DNA from: Rhodoferax sp.
GTDB taxonomy: Bacteria; Pseudomonadota; Gammaproteobacteria; Burkholderiales; Burkholderiaceae_C
DNA length: 64,000 nt
Assembly: GCF_030646845.1 (NCBI RefSeq)
Contig: NZ_JAUSLE010000028.1
Location: 50,618-114,617, forward strand
Direction: 5' to 3'
A model generated the notes under the pieces. That model had not been told where the DNA came from. It saw nothing but the letters and a program-made list of their open reading frames with translations, and made no database searches. Below, one piece after another: positions 43,455-53,456 of the stretch. Numbering within the stretch: the stretch's first letter is position 1; every line of letters starts with the position of its first letter. Both the position numbers and the translations under genes were made by a program.

Positions 43455-45440
43455 GTGAGCCCCCTTGAACTGACACTCCTCTATTTGCTTGCCGCCGTGC
43501 TCGGCGTGGTAGCGTTCCGATCACTAAAACTGCCTCCCATGCTGGGCTATCTGGCAGTAGGCGTGATTATCGGACCCAATGCGCTGGCTTTGGCCAAAAA
43601 CGCAGATGGTGTGCGCCATCTGGGCGAATTCGGGGTGGTGTTCCTGATGTTTGTGATTGGGCTGGAGTTCAATCTGCCCAAATTGCGAGCCATGCGCAAC
43701 TATGTGTTCGGGCTGGGCTTTTTTCAGGTCCTGCTCACCATTCTGGGTGCCACGGCGGCGGCCATCGGACTGGCGGTCATTGCGCCCGCCGTGTGGGGAA
43801 TGGGTTGGAAAACTGCGTTGGCCCTGTCATGTGCGCTTGCCATGAGCAGCACGGCCATCGTGGTCAAGCTGATGACGGAACGCCTCGAGATGGAATCAGA
43901 GCACGGCAAACGTGTCATGGGCGTTCTGTTGTTTCAGGACTTGGCCGTTGTCCCTCTGCTGGTGCTGATTCCGGCGTTGGGGGCTTCGGGCGAACAGTTG
44001 GTCACCACACTGGCCGTCGCCACCCTCAAGGCAACGGCACTGATTACGTTGCTGCTGGTCGGTGGCCCGCGCGTGATGCGATTCTGGTTGACCATGGTCG
44101 CCCGACGTAAAAGCGAAGAACTGTTTGTTCTCAATCTGTTGCTCATTACCCTGGGGCTGGCCTGGTTGACCGAGTTGGCGGGCTTGAGTCTGGCGCTGGG
44201 CGCCTTTATCGCAGGCATGCTCATCTCCGAGACGCAATACAAACAGCAGGTGGAGACCGATATACGGCCATTTCACGATGTGTTGCTCGGGCTGTTTTTC
44301 ATCAGCATCGGAATGATGCTCGACTGGCGCCTGGTCCTGGAACGATGGCCGCTGGTACTGTTGCTGGTCACGCTGCCCGTGTTGTTCAAAGCGGCCCTGG
44401 TGACCTTGCTGGCACGTGGCTTGGGGGCCACCATGGGTGTGTCGCTAAGGACCGGCCTGTACCTCGCGCAAGCAGGTGAATTCGGCTTCGTGTTATTGAC
44501 ACTTTCGCAAGCCAACGCCCTGGTGCCCCCCGCACTGCTCAATCCAATATTGGCAAGTATGGTTCTTTCCATGCTGGCGACGCCCTTCATCATCCTCTAC
44601 AGCAACAAGATTGTCATGAAGCTGGTCAGCAGTGAATGGCTGCAGCAGTCGCTGCAAATGACCACCATTGCCCGCAAATCGATCAATGTGAACAAGCATG
44701 TCATCATTTGTGGTTATGGCCGCTGCGGCCAGAACCTGGCGCGCATGCTGGAGAGGGAAAGCATTCCCTACATGGCGCTGGATCTTGATCCCGACCGGGT
44801 ACGCCAGGCGGCCGCCGCCGGTGATTCGGTGGTCTTTGGGGATGCCGCCCGCCTTCAGGCCCTGATGGCAGCCGGACTTGCCCGTGCCAGTGCGGTAGTC
44901 ATCACCTACCTTGAAGTACCGGGTGCCATGAAGGTGCTGGCTCACATCCAGACTCATGCACCCCAGGTCCCCGTCATCGTGCGCACGCAGGATGACCATG
45001 ATCTTGAAGCGCTACAGCGGGCGGGCGCCACCGAGGTAGTCCCGGAGGCAATCGAGGGTTCGCTGATGCTGGCCAGCCACGCCCTGGCATTGGTGGGCGT
45101 TCCAATGCGACGGGTAATTCGCATCGTGCAAGACCAGCGTGATGCGCGCTACAACCTGCTGCGGGGTTACTTCCACGGAGCGGACGATCACTCGGGCGAC
45201 GAGCTTCTTCAGGAGCGCCTGTCCTCACTGACGTTACCCCTGGGCGCCAAGGCAGCAGGCAAACCGGTCAGCCATTTTGCCCTGGAGAATCTGGACGTTC
45301 GCATCGTCAGCCTGCGGCGCAGTGGCGGCAAGGTTGTTCCCATAGCACAGGAGACTCTGATGGAAGATGGCGATACGCTGGTGCTCTCGGGCAAGGCCGA
45401 AGCACTTGCCATGGCCGAAGGAAAGCTGCTCAAAGGGTGA
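43455..45440 (+). CDS. CPA2 cation:proton antiporter with TrkA domains (KefB-like)
   Basis: A 661-residue inner-membrane antiporter. The N-terminal ~390 residues form about 12 membrane helices with MLGYLAVGVIIGPNALAL, FLMFVIGLEFNLPKL and GLSLALGAFIAGMLISETQYKQQVETDIRPFHDVLLGLFFISIGM. A TrkA-N (RCK) domain follows (HVIICGYGRCGQNLARMLERE, LDLDPDRVRQAAAAGDSVVFGDA) and then a TrkA-C domain. This resembles glutathione-regulated K+ efflux proteins KefB/KefC, though glutathione gating cannot be seen. The start is a GTG at 43455 with CAGGGG ahead. Confidence 0.9.
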   Translation: MSPLELTLLYLLAAVLGVVAFRSLKLPPMLGYLAVGVIIGPNALALAKNADGVRHLGEFGVVFLMFVIGLEFNLPKLRAMRNYVFGLGFFQVLLTILGATAAAIGLAVIAPAVWGMGWKTALALSCALAMSSTAIVVKLMTERLEMESEHGKRVMGVLLFQDLAVVPLLVLIPALGASGEQLVTTLAVATLKATALITLLLVGGPRVMRFWLTMVARRKSEELFVLNLLLITLGLAWLTELAGLSLALGAFIAGMLISETQYKQQVETDIRPFHDVLLGLFFISIGMMLDWRLVLERWPLVLLLVTLPVLFKAALVTLLARGLGATMGVSLRTGLYLAQAGEFGFVLLTLSQANALVPPALLNPILASMVLSMLATPFIILYSNKIVMKLVSSEWLQQSLQMTTIARKSINVNKHVIICGYGRCGQNLARMLERESIPYMALDLDPDRVRQAAAAGDSVVFGDAARLQALMAAGLARASAVVITYLEVPGAMKVLAHIQTHAPQVPVIVRTQDDHDLEALQRAGATEVVPEAIEGSLMLASHALALVGVPMRRVIRIVQDQRDARYNLLRGYFHGADDHSGDELLQERLSSLTLPLGAKAAGKPVSHFALENLDVRIVSLRRSGGKVVPIAQETLMEDGDTLVLSGKAEALAMAEGKLLKG

Positions 45441-45508
45441 CGTGTCGACGTCATCCATGAACTGGGCACGATGCACAATACGTGCATCCAACCTCCATCC
45501 CATGCGCC

Positions 45509-46063
45509 ATGCAAAACCTCAGCGTCAACCAGTACCTCAGAAATCACATTCGTACGGTGCCTGACTGGCCGGCACCAGGTGTACAGTTTCGCGACATCAC
45601 ACCGCTGCTGCAGGACGCCAAAGTATTCCGGATACTGATCGACGCATTTGTTCATCGCTATATGGACCCGTCCATGCGACCCGATGTAGTGGCGGGTCTT
45701 GATGCGCGTGGCTTCATTTTGGGCGCGGTGATTGCCTATGAACTGAACGTGGGCTTTGTTCCGGTCCGCAAGAAAGGCAAACTGCCGTTCACGACAGTGG
45801 AAGAAACCTACGAACTGGAGTATGGGAGTGCCACCGTTGAACTCCATACGGACGCCGTCAAGACCGGAGACCGCGTGCTGCTGATTGATGACCTGATCGC
45901 CACCGGGGGCACCATGATGGCCGGCAAAAAATTGCTGGAAAAGCTCGGAGCTCAGGTCATGGAGGGTGCGGCCATTGTGGACCTGCCGGAGCTGGGTGGC
46001 TCGGCCAAGCTGAGGGCTGCCGGGCTGCCGCTTTTCACCCTGATCGATTTCGACGGGAGCTGA
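45509..46063 (+). CDS. apt: Adenine phosphoribosyltransferase
   Basis: A 184-residue purine salvage enzyme that makes AMP from adenine and PRPP. It shows [46 protein letters not shown], and the PRPP loop [28 protein letters not shown]. The ATG at 45509 is chosen over a GTG at 45482, since family members begin close to this Met; neither has a strong binding site. Confidence 0.93.
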   Translation: MQNLSVNQYLRNHIRTVPDWPAPGVQFRDITPLLQDAKVFRILIDAFVHRYMDPSMRPDVVAGLDARGFILGAVIAYELNVGFVPVRKKGKLPFTTVEETYELEYGSATVELHTDAVKTGDRVLLIDDLIATGGTMMAGKKLLEKLGAQVMEGAAIVDLPELGGSAKLRAAGLPLFTLIDFDGS

Positions 46064-46078
46064 GGGCCGGCCGGGCCG

Positions 46079-46840
46079 TCAGTTCAGATCGCCGTATTGG
46101 GTGCCGCTCAGCGGCGAGGCGCGTTCGTCCGGATCGACCATTTGCGTGTCTTCGAATTCAACGGGGGGTGCCGGGTTGCGGCGCCCCGATGTCACAATCT
46201 TGCCCACCGGCGACAGGGGTGGGGCTGGCGTGGCACTGGCCAATGCCCGCTTGAACGCAACGACTTCGTTTTCTTGCAGAGGCTCATACCGCGGCGTCTG
46301 ACTGGCCAACGAAGCCGGGGCTGCCGGTGGGCGAAGCGCCTGAGGTTCAGGTGCCGTTCGGATTGGCTGTGGCGCAGGGACTGGTTGATTCTTCGACAGG
46401 CCGGCCGTGACATGCTCATTCACGCGCCAGTACACGGCCGTGACCAGAATGCCATGGCGCATCTTGGCGGCTTGGGCCATCATGGCTTCGATTTCTGCCA
46501 GACGACCGGTCTCACCCGCGGACTGGTTGGCGAGATCCATCATGATGAGGTACTGCAGTCCACGTGCATCCAACGACAGAACCTTGAATTTATAGCTGGC
46601 AGCAAGTACCCCAGCGCGAATCATCGAGTCGCGCACCACGCTGTAGAGCAACTCACGACGCTCGAGCCGCTCGGACTTGCGGTTCGCAGCATGACTGATG
46701 GGCGGCGGAGCCTGCTTGATCCGAAGTCTGTCAGACGGCATCAAGGGAACCGTCGCGTCAACATGACCCAGTCCCGAACTTTCCGGCGCGGGGGCCAGTC
46801 TTGAAGCCTGCCTGCCGGTGAACCAATTGAATATAGACAT
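46079..46840 (-). CDS. Uncharacterised protein with central conserved domain
   Basis: A 253-residue protein not recognised by name. The N-terminus is short and hydrophobic (MSIFNWFTGR). The middle (about 45-150) is compact and alpha/beta-like (RLERRELLYSVVRDSMIRAGVLAASYKFKVLSLDARGLQYLIMMDLANQ, LAEIEAMMAQAAKMRHGILVTAVYWRVNEHV). The C-terminal third is Pro/Ala-rich with an acidic end (EFEDTQMVDPDERASPLSG). I recall similar proteins as hypothetical in related Burkholderiales. Starts at 46879, 46849 and 46840 are possible; 46840 is used. Convergent with apt. Confidence 0.55.
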   Translation of the reverse strand: MSIFNWFTGRQASRLAPAPESSGLGHVDATVPLMPSDRLRIKQAPPPISHAANRKSERLERRELLYSVVRDSMIRAGVLAASYKFKVLSLDARGLQYLIMMDLANQSAGETGRLAEIEAMMAQAAKMRHGILVTAVYWRVNEHVTAGLSKNQPVPAPQPIRTAPEPQALRPPAAPASLASQTPRYEPLQENEVVAFKRALASATPAPPLSPVGKIVTSGRRNPAPPVEFEDTQMVDPDERASPLSGTQYGDLN

Positions 46841-47070
46841 AATTTGCATTATCTTAAACACGGGGATTACCGGCACCAACTTTTTGTAACGTATTGATTC
46901 CAGACGTCCGGTTTCAATTTTCGGACCTTCCTTGAGGACCGATGAAACGCGTCAATTCACTGTGGCAGCGGTACTTGCCGGCCCGGTTTCACCAGATGAG
47001 CCAGGTGACCGCTGATGTGGGGAGAAAACAAATCCGGCAAGAGCCCGGGCTGGGCCACCGCAAGCGGGGT

Positions 47071-47595
47071 TCAGGTCACTGCGACACGCCTGCGTCGGTC
47101 CTGCATACGTTTGCAGACAATCGCACCCAAGGCCATCGTCAACGCCAGCGCCGCCCCGGGCAGGCGATGAGACAATTCGGCAAATCGCATTGGCGTGATG
47201 CTCCACATGGTGCATTCCGTGGCGGCCTGCACGGTGGCGTTGCGCGGCATGTGCGAGAAAAAACCTCCTTCACCCAAAACCGAACCGGGGCCCACGATGG
47301 CAAGGCGTATGCGATCGGCTGCGTCTTCGTAGTGGACACTCAACGTGCCTGTTTCCACAAAATAGAGCGTGCGATCCTTCGATCCCTGTGTGATCAGAAT
47401 CTGACTTTGTGCCAATGTAAAAGGCTGCATGTAGTTCGCCAGCGCCTCCCACTGGGCAGGTGTCACCGTACGGCTGAGTGCGTCTTCGCCATGGTTGTGC
47501 ACGAACGCCTCAATCAAGCCTTTGACGTCATGCTTATTGGAAAATTGGACATTTGCATTCATGAGGCGCGCACCTTGTTTTTGATGTTCAGTCAT
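47071..47595 (-). CDS. Cyclic nucleotide-binding domain protein
   Basis: A 174-residue protein. Most of it is one CRP-like cyclic nucleotide-binding barrel (YMQPFTLAQSQILITQGSKDRTLYFVETGTLSVHYEDAADRIRLAIVGPGSVLGEGGFFSHMPRNATVQAATECTMWSITPMRFAELSHRLP). There is no helix-turn-helix after the barrel, so it is not a DNA-binding CRP. The phosphate-binding cassette GEGGFFSHMPRNATVQA keeps Gly-Glu and the Arg-x-Ala/Ser-type pattern. The Met at 47562 is an alternative start. It is on the same strand downstream of mnmE. Confidence 0.72.
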   Translation of the reverse strand: MTEHQKQGARLMNANVQFSNKHDVKGLIEAFVHNHGEDALSRTVTPAQWEALANYMQPFTLAQSQILITQGSKDRTLYFVETGTLSVHYEDAADRIRLAIVGPGSVLGEGGFFSHMPRNATVQAATECTMWSITPMRFAELSHRLPGAALALTMALGAIVCKRMQDRRRRVAVT

Positions 47596-47638
47596 TGCAG
47601 CGAACTGCGGTTTCCACCCGCCCTGAACCAAAGACGAG

Positions 47639-49048
47639 TCATTTTCCAATGCAAAACTTGGAGAATATCACCCCAAGGAGATCGTCCGAGGTGAATTCAC
47701 CGGTTATTTCACTCAGGGCATTCTGTGCCAGACGAAGCTCTTCCGCCAGCAGATCCAGCGACTGCGCTTTGGCGGCCAAATGGGCACCGGCTTCCCGCAA
47801 ATGTCCATCCACCCGGCGCAGGGCCTGCACGTGCCGCTCACGCGCAATGTAGACACCCTCCGACGCCGACCGCCAACCCACTACCTCCAGCAGCCTGAGG
47901 CGCAGGGCGTCCAGTCCGGCGCCGGTTTTGGCCGACAGCGTCAGACCCCGGTCGCGACGCGCGGCAGTCGTGGCGTCGGCCTTGTTCCAGACATCTATGA
48001 GAGGTACGGTTGAAGGCAGTTTTTCGGTCAATACCCTGGCAATTTCGGAGTCGTCAGCTATGTAGTTCGCAGCATTCGCGCGCGTCAGATCGTGTACAAA
48101 CAAGACGGCGTCAGCGGACTCAATTGCGTCCCAGGCACGCGCGATACCGATCTTTTCAACCTCATCATCGCTGGCGCGCAAACCCGCCGTGTCGATGACA
48201 TGCACGGGTACACCCTCAATCTGGATTGTTTGTTGAACTCGGTCGCGGGTGGTACCGGCCACGGGAGTCACGATCGCCAGCTCGGCCCCCGCCAGCGCGT
48301 TGAGGAGTGACGACTTGCCTGCATTGGGCTGGCCCGCAATCACTACCTTGATGCCTTCACGCAACAAGGCACCTTGTCGGGCTCGTTGCAGCACGGTTTG
48401 CAGAGTCTGCTGCAACTTTGACAGTTGTCCCTGCGCGTCGGCCTTGCGCAGGAAGTCAATTTCTTCCTCAGGAAAGTCGAGCGTCGCCTCCACCAGCATC
48501 CGCAGATGAATCAGCGCGTCACGCAGGGTGTGGATTTCTTTGGAGAATTCGCCGACCAGTGACCGACTGGCGCTGCGTGCAGCAGCCTCGGTACTGGCAT
48601 CGATCAGGTCGGCGATCGCCTCGGCCTGAGCCAGATCGATCTTGCCGTTGAGGAACGCTCGCTCGGAAAATTCACCCGGCTGCGCTACCCGCAGTCCGGC
48701 AAGCCGCGGCACATGACGGAGAGAATCAAAATCAGCGCCCGCTTCGATGCACCGGGCCAGCAACAGTTGCAGCACCACCGGTCCGCCATGGGCCTGCAAC
48801 TCCAGTACATCCTCGCCGGTGAATGAGTGGGGCGCGGCGAAATAAATGGCCAATCCCTGGTCGATGGTCAGCCCAGCGCGGTCGAGAAATGGAAGGTAAG
48901 TCGCTTCGCGGGGCTTGAGCTGTCTCCCGCAAAGCGCCTGTATCAGCGCATCAAGATTCTTCCCGCTGATCCGCACAATGCCCACCGCACCCCGACCGGG
49001 GGCCGTGGCAATGGCAGCGATGGGATCCTGATGACGCGGCAGAGACAC
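47639..49048 (-). CDS. mnmE: tRNA modification GTPase MnmE
   Basis: MnmE with MnmG modifies the wobble uridine of several tRNAs. The 469-residue protein has an N-terminal folate-binding domain ([22 protein letters not shown]), then the G domain with P-loop [41 protein letters not shown], and ends with the family Cys motif CIGK. The open frame is longer, but the GTG at 49048 follows CAGGGG, lies just after the yidC stop and yields the usual N-terminus and length. Confidence 0.94.
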   Translation of the reverse strand: MSLPRHQDPIAAIATAPGRGAVGIVRISGKNLDALIQALCGRQLKPREATYLPFLDRAGLTIDQGLAIYFAAPHSFTGEDVLELQAHGGPVVLQLLLARCIEAGADFDSLRHVPRLAGLRVAQPGEFSERAFLNGKIDLAQAEAIADLIDASTEAAARSASRSLVGEFSKEIHTLRDALIHLRMLVEATLDFPEEEIDFLRKADAQGQLSKLQQTLQTVLQRARQGALLREGIKVVIAGQPNAGKSSLLNALAGAELAIVTPVAGTTRDRVQQTIQIEGVPVHVIDTAGLRASDDEVEKIGIARAWDAIESADAVLFVHDLTRANAANYIADDSEIARVLTEKLPSTVPLIDVWNKADATTAARRDRGLTLSAKTGAGLDALRLRLLEVVGWRSASEGVYIARERHVQALRRVDGHLREAGAHLAAKAQSLDLLAEELRLAQNALSEITGEFTSDDLLGVIFSKFCIGK

Positions 49049-49065
49049 GCGCAGGACCCCTGTAT

Positions 49066-50781
49066 TTACTTGAACTTGGGCAGGTTGAACTGCGGTGGCA
49101 CACCCATTCGGGTGTTGATGATCCACTGCTGCGCAATCGACAGGATGTTGTTGGTAATCCAGTACAGCACGAGACCAGCAGGGAAGAAGAAGAACATCAC
49201 GCTGAATGCCAGCGGCATGAACCACATCAACTTGGCTTGCATCGGATCTGGCGGCGCAGGATTGAGCGCTGTCTGCAGCACCGTGGTCAGCGTCATGACC
49301 AGCGGCAAAATATAGAAGGGATCGGGCGACGACAGATCATGAATCCACAGAACCCATGGTGCATTGCGCATCTCGACGCTGGACAGCAACACCCAATACA
49401 AGGCGATGAACACCGGGATCTGGATCATGATTGGGAAACAACCCCCCATCGGATTGACTTTTTCTTCGCGGTAGATGCGCATCATCTCCTGTTGCATCTG
49501 CTGCGGGTTGTCCTTCAGGCGTTCACGCATCTCCGTAATCTTGGGGTTGACCGCCTTCATCTTGGCCATGCTGGCATAAGCCTTGGCGTTGAGCCAGTAA
49601 AAGGCCGCCTTCAGCAACAGCACCAGAGCGACAATGGACCATCCCCAGTTGCCAATAAAGCTGTGCAACTTGTCGAGCAGCCAGTACAGTGGCTTGGCCA
49701 GAATGGTGAGCCAGCCATAGTCCTTGACCAGTTCCAGTCCGGGGGCCAGAGATTCCAGTACTTTTTCTTCCTGCGGCCCGGCAAAGAACTTCGCCTCCAC
49801 GGCTCGGCTCGTTCCAGGCGCAATATTGTCCAGCGGTGTAATCATGCCAACGGAATAAAGATTCGTGTCGACCTTGCGCATGAACAGATCGCGCTTGATG
49901 CCATCGCCCAGCAACCATGCGCTGGCAAAGTAGTGCTGAACCATGGCCACGTAGCCGTTTTCCGCTGTTTTTTCGATGTCGACTTTGTTCTTCTCAATGT
50001 CGCTGAATTCCACTTTCTGGTATTTCATCGCCTCGGTGTAAACCGCCGGACCAGTGAATGTGGAATAGAAGGAAGACTCTCCCGGTGGCTTGTTGCCATC
50101 GCGCACCAGTTGCAGGTACAACTGCGGCGACACGGCGGCGGCACCGCCATTCAGCACCTCGTGCTTGACCGCGATGGCATAGTTACCACGGGTCAGAGTG
50201 AAGGTTTTCACCAGCTTCACACCTCCCAACTCAGGCGATTCAAATCGAACCACCAGCTCTTTGCTGCCGTCTTTCAGGGTGCGTTCTCCTGGCACCACGT
50301 TCATGAGCGTCTTGTGCGTGGGGAAAGCTCCCCCGGCCGCGCCGGCAATCAGACCGGTTTGCGCCATGTAAACACGGTCTTTGCTGTCATCGAGCAGGAC
50401 GAAGTTTCTGGTCTTGTCGGCCATGTCAATATGTTTTACGAACTCGGCATGTACGAGCGAACCGCCCTCCGTGTCAAACGTCAGCTTCAACACATCAGTC
50501 GTCACCACCACGCGCTCACGCGGTGCGGCGGGCGCCTCAGGCGCTGATACGATTGGGGCTGCAGCTCCCGCGATTGGTGCGCCACTTGCTACTGAATTCA
50601 TAGCAGGAACCCCCGTTGGGACACTAGACGCCGCCACCGGCGTATTGGCGGGTGCAGCCGTTGTAGTCGGGCCCGGGAAGAACGTGGCTTTCTTGCCACC
50701 GTAAATCTGCCATTGATCCCATAGCAATACCATGGAAAAGCCAAAGATCACCCACAAAATGGTGCGGCGAATATCGTTCAT
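49066..50781 (-). CDS. yidC: Membrane protein insertase YidC
   Basis: YidC inserts and folds inner-membrane proteins, alone or with SecYEG. The 571-residue protein has an N-terminal helix ([23 protein letters not shown]), an Ala/Pro/Val-rich linker (about 35-85), a large periplasmic beta domain, and the C-terminal five-helix core ([76 protein letters not shown]). Its ATG overlaps the yidD stop (ATGA). Part of the linker (50588-50630) resembles the dispersed repeat. Confidence 0.95.
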   Translation of the reverse strand: MNDIRRTILWVIFGFSMVLLWDQWQIYGGKKATFFPGPTTTAAPANTPVAASSVPTGVPAMNSVASGAPIAGAAAPIVSAPEAPAAPRERVVVTTDVLKLTFDTEGGSLVHAEFVKHIDMADKTRNFVLLDDSKDRVYMAQTGLIAGAAGGAFPTHKTLMNVVPGERTLKDGSKELVVRFESPELGGVKLVKTFTLTRGNYAIAVKHEVLNGGAAAVSPQLYLQLVRDGNKPPGESSFYSTFTGPAVYTEAMKYQKVEFSDIEKNKVDIEKTAENGYVAMVQHYFASAWLLGDGIKRDLFMRKVDTNLYSVGMITPLDNIAPGTSRAVEAKFFAGPQEEKVLESLAPGLELVKDYGWLTILAKPLYWLLDKLHSFIGNWGWSIVALVLLLKAAFYWLNAKAYASMAKMKAVNPKITEMRERLKDNPQQMQQEMMRIYREEKVNPMGGCFPIMIQIPVFIALYWVLLSSVEMRNAPWVLWIHDLSSPDPFYILPLVMTLTTVLQTALNPAPPDPMQAKLMWFMPLAFSVMFFFFPAGLVLYWITNNILSIAQQWIINTRMGVPPQFNLPKFK

Positions 50782-51050
50782 GAAGACTTCTTTTCAGTGG
50801 AAGATGGAATCAGCTGGGTAAAGAGCCGGGGTTTTTCAGTGGGTACAGGATCATGCCCGCCCGCACACCAGGGATGGCAACGTGCGATACGCGCCAGAGT
50901 CAAATAACTGCCCGCCGCGGCGCCGTGCGTCTGCAGAGCCTGCAACGAATAGGCGGAACAAGTGGGTTCGAACCGGCAGGACGAGCCCAGCCACGGACTG
51001 AGCAGCAAACGGTAGCCCTTGACCAAGGCGATCAACAAGGCCTTCATCAT
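50778..51050 (-). CDS. yidD: Membrane protein insertion efficiency factor YidD
   Basis: A 90-residue YidD. It has ALLIALVKGYRLLLSPWLGSSCRFEPTCSAYSLQALQTHGAAAGSYLTLARIARCHPWCAGGHDPVP, with the conserved Cys pair and CHPWCxGGxDPVP end. It overlaps rnpA before it and yidC after it, so rnpA-yidD-yidC are co-translated. Confidence 0.95.
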   Translation of the reverse strand: MMKALLIALVKGYRLLLSPWLGSSCRFEPTCSAYSLQALQTHGAAAGSYLTLARIARCHPWCAGGHDPVPTEKPRLFTQLIPSSTEKKSS

Positions 51051-51493
51051 GTTGCGCCGTCCTGCCTGGCGGTTGCAGGCGACCGTGCAGTGACACCTGC
51101 AAATAGTTGCTGCAACTCATGGCGAACGGCGGCCTTGAGCACGTCCGACGTAGCGCTGGTAAATTCCTTGCGGTCAAAACTGGCGCGCAAACGCACCACG
51201 TGGGCCGCAACGGGAAGCGCAGCATCGAAATCGGCGCTCACGCTGTAGATCTGACGTTTGATGGCATTGCGCGTAACGGCTCGTTTGGCCCAGCGCTTGG
51301 GCACCATGGCACCCATCCACAGATCGTGGACGACAAAGAGCGCCGCTACCGGCGTCGCCGCAGGCGCAGAGGACTTTTGCATGACAACGGGAGCTTCAAG
51401 TGAAGCACGATGCAACGCGAAATGGGGCGTCCGCCCCACGGTGCCGCCAGCCAGCACCGCCTGAAACTGGCTACGTGTCTTCAGTCGCTGCAA
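51047..51493 (-). CDS. rnpA: RNase P protein component
   Basis: The protein subunit of RNase P, which trims tRNA 5' ends. The 148-residue protein carries the N-terminal LKTRSQFQAVLAGG and the RNR-type motif WAKRAVTRNAIKRQI, then RLRASFDRKEFTSATSDVL. It is longer than E. coli RnpA (about 119 residues) by an insert after GGTVGRTPHFALH. It lies 54 bases downstream of rpmH. Confidence 0.93.
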   Translation of the reverse strand: MQRLKTRSQFQAVLAGGTVGRTPHFALHRASLEAPVVMQKSSAPAATPVAALFVVHDLWMGAMVPKRWAKRAVTRNAIKRQIYSVSADFDAALPVAAHVVRLRASFDRKEFTSATSDVLKAAVRHELQQLFAGVTARSPATARQDGAT

Positions 51494-51547
51494 TTTGAAG
51501 CGGCGCCAGAACAGCGAATCAGCGGCGCGCGATGCAGGTCGCCAGAA

Positions 51548-51682
51548 TCAGACAGCCAGGCGCTTGCGGCCCTTGGCACGACGAGCGTTGATCACGGCAC
51601 GGCCGCCACGGGTTTTCATGCGAACCAGAAAACCGTGAGTGCGGGCGCGTTTGATCTTGGAGGGTTGGTAAGTGCGTTTCAT
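51548..51682 (-). CDS. rpmH: 50S ribosomal protein L34
   Basis: A 44-residue ribosomal protein, [20 protein letters not shown] at the N-terminus and ending [11 protein letters not shown]. The length and basic composition match L34 exactly. It heads the minus-strand rpmH-rnpA-yidD-yidC-mnmE block and diverges from dnaA. Confidence 0.97.
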   Translation of the reverse strand: MKRTYQPSKIKRARTHGFLVRMKTRGGRAVINARRAKGRKRLAV

Positions 51683-51788
51683 TTTGGAAATCCTAAAGGG
51701 CTCAAAGACGGCCCGCCACTGTTAAAGAACTACTGAAAAAGAGTGGGCCGCTGTCTTGTCTCCCCCAAGTCAATCAGGGGAACCGGCG

Positions 51789-51817
51789 ATTATCGCAAAC
51801 TTTCTCAATCCCGGCAA
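51789..51817 (-). promoter_or_regulatory. rpmH promoter
   Basis: On the minus strand TTGCCG and GATAAT are 17 bases apart. The predicted start leaves a leader of about 100 bases before rpmH. Confidence 0.55.
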
Positions 51818-51871
51818 CACCTTACGGTGCATAGAAGCAGTAATACTGATGCTTCTGACGGTTTTTGCAGC

Positions 51872-51930
51872 TTGTGGATAAATTCTTGATAAATTATAAT
51901 TAGTCGTTCGGTAATCCATAACTATCCACA
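51872..51930. promoter_or_regulatory. dnaA promoter with DnaA boxes, probable origin region
   Basis: TTGTGG (51872-51877) and a perfect TATAAT (51895-51900) are 17 bases apart. The consensus DnaA box TGTGGATAA (51873-51881) overlaps the -35. A second, one-mismatch box CTATCCACA (51922-51930) lies before the dnaA ATG. The AT-rich stretch between them could unwind. Both boxes fit DnaA autoregulation; oriC in betaproteobacteria is often in this rpmH-dnaA spacer, but only two boxes are clear. Confidence 0.65.
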
Positions 51931-51946
51931 GAAGCTGATACGAATA

Positions 51947-53359
51947 ATGACTGAGGGACAATACGCCAGCCAACCTGGTTCTGCAGGCGATGGCGCTGGA
52001 CAGAGCCTGTGGCAAACCTGTATCGACCAACTGGCGCAGGAACTGCCGGATCAGCAGTTCAACACCTGGATCAAACCCTTGTCAGCGCAGGTCACGGACG
52101 ACCTCTCGAAAGTCACCATCTTTGTCGCGAACCGCTTCAAGCTGGACTGGATCAGGGCTCAATACAGCAATCGTATTTCCAGTCTGCTGGAGAAATTCTC
52201 AGGCCAGTCCATCCAGATGGAGTTAGCGCTTGCTCCGCGAGAGCCTATTGCCAAAAGCCATTTACTTCAGCGTTCGGTTGAACCCATCCCGATGGAGGAC
52301 TCAACCGAACTGGGGGACGATCGAAGCGCAAACAGTCTCAAGAACCGGCTCAATTCAGCCCTGACGTTCGACACTCTGATTGAAGGCACGGCCAACCGCA
52401 TGGCGCGTGCGGCGGCCATGCATGTTGCCGGCATGCCGGGGCACCTGTACAACCCTCTTTTCATTTACGGTGGCGTGGGTCTGGGCAAGACCCACTTGAT
52501 GCATGCCGTGGGCAACCGCCTGCTCGCCGACAGGCCGACGGCCAAAGTTCTCTACATCCATGCTGAGCAGTTCGTATCGGATGTGGTTAAGGCTTACCAA
52601 CGCAAGACTTTTGACGAATTCAAGGAGCGCTACCATTCTCTTGATCTTCTGTTGATAGATGACGTTCAATTTTTCGCCAACAAGGAACGTACCCAGGAAG
52701 AGTTCTTCAATGCATTCGAGGCATTGCTGGCCAAGAAGTCACATATTGTGATGACCAGTGACACGTACCCGAAGGGCCTGACGGATATCCACGAGCGCTT
52801 GGTGTCGCGTTTTGATTCCGGGCTGACGGTGGCTATTGAGCCACCCGAACTGGAAATGCGGGTTGCAATTCTGATCAACAAGGCACGCGTTGAGGGCATT
52901 GAGATGCCTGAAGAAGTGGCGTTCTTCGTGGCCAAAAATGTGCGCTCCAACGTGCGCGAACTCGAAGGCGCATTGCGCAAAATCCTGGCGTACTCGCGCT
53001 TCAACCAGAAAGAAATCTCGATTCTGCTGGCACGTGAGGCCCTGCGGGACCTGCTTTCCATCCAGAACCGCCAGATTTCGGTGGAAAACATCCAGAAAAC
53101 GGTCGCGGACTACTACAAAATAAAAATTGCGGACATGTATTCCAAGAAGCGGCCTGCCAGCATTGCCCGGCCGCGCCAGATCGCGATGTATCTCGCCAAG
53201 GAACTGACACAAAAGAGTCTCCCGGAAATTGGAGAATTGTTCGGTGGACGCGACCACACCACCGTATTGCATGCCGTGCGCAAGATTGGTGGCGAGCGCC
53301 AGCAAATGACCGAGCTGAACCAGCAACTTCACGTGCTGGAACAGACGCTCAAAGGCTGA
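51947..53359 (+). CDS. dnaA: Chromosomal replication initiator protein DnaA
   Basis: DnaA binds the origin and opens it. The 470-residue protein has the N-terminal domain ([15 protein letters not shown] [22 protein letters not shown]), the AAA+ domain with Walker [17 protein letters not shown] and Walker [30 protein letters not shown], the [17 protein letters not shown] region, and the C-terminal box-binding motif [16 protein letters not shown]. Normal length. Confidence 0.98.
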   Translation: MTEGQYASQPGSAGDGAGQSLWQTCIDQLAQELPDQQFNTWIKPLSAQVTDDLSKVTIFVANRFKLDWIRAQYSNRISSLLEKFSGQSIQMELALAPREPIAKSHLLQRSVEPIPMEDSTELGDDRSANSLKNRLNSALTFDTLIEGTANRMARAAAMHVAGMPGHLYNPLFIYGGVGLGKTHLMHAVGNRLLADRPTAKVLYIHAEQFVSDVVKAYQRKTFDEFKERYHSLDLLLIDDVQFFANKERTQEEFFNAFEALLAKKSHIVMTSDTYPKGLTDIHERLVSRFDSGLTVAIEPPELEMRVAILINKARVEGIEMPEEVAFFVAKNVRSNVRELEGALRKILAYSRFNQKEISILLAREALRDLLSIQNRQISVENIQKTVADYYKIKIADMYSKKRPASIARPRQIAMYLAKELTQKSLPEIGELFGGRDHTTVLHAVRKIGGERQQMTELNQQLHVLEQTLKG

Positions 53360-53456
53360 TTGTGGGTAGAAAAAGGGGAAAATGGTGGCTTTGACAGCAA
53401 TTTGCTCCCCTTGTCCGTTATTGATTTGAACTGAAGATACTTAAAAAGAGGTTGAC

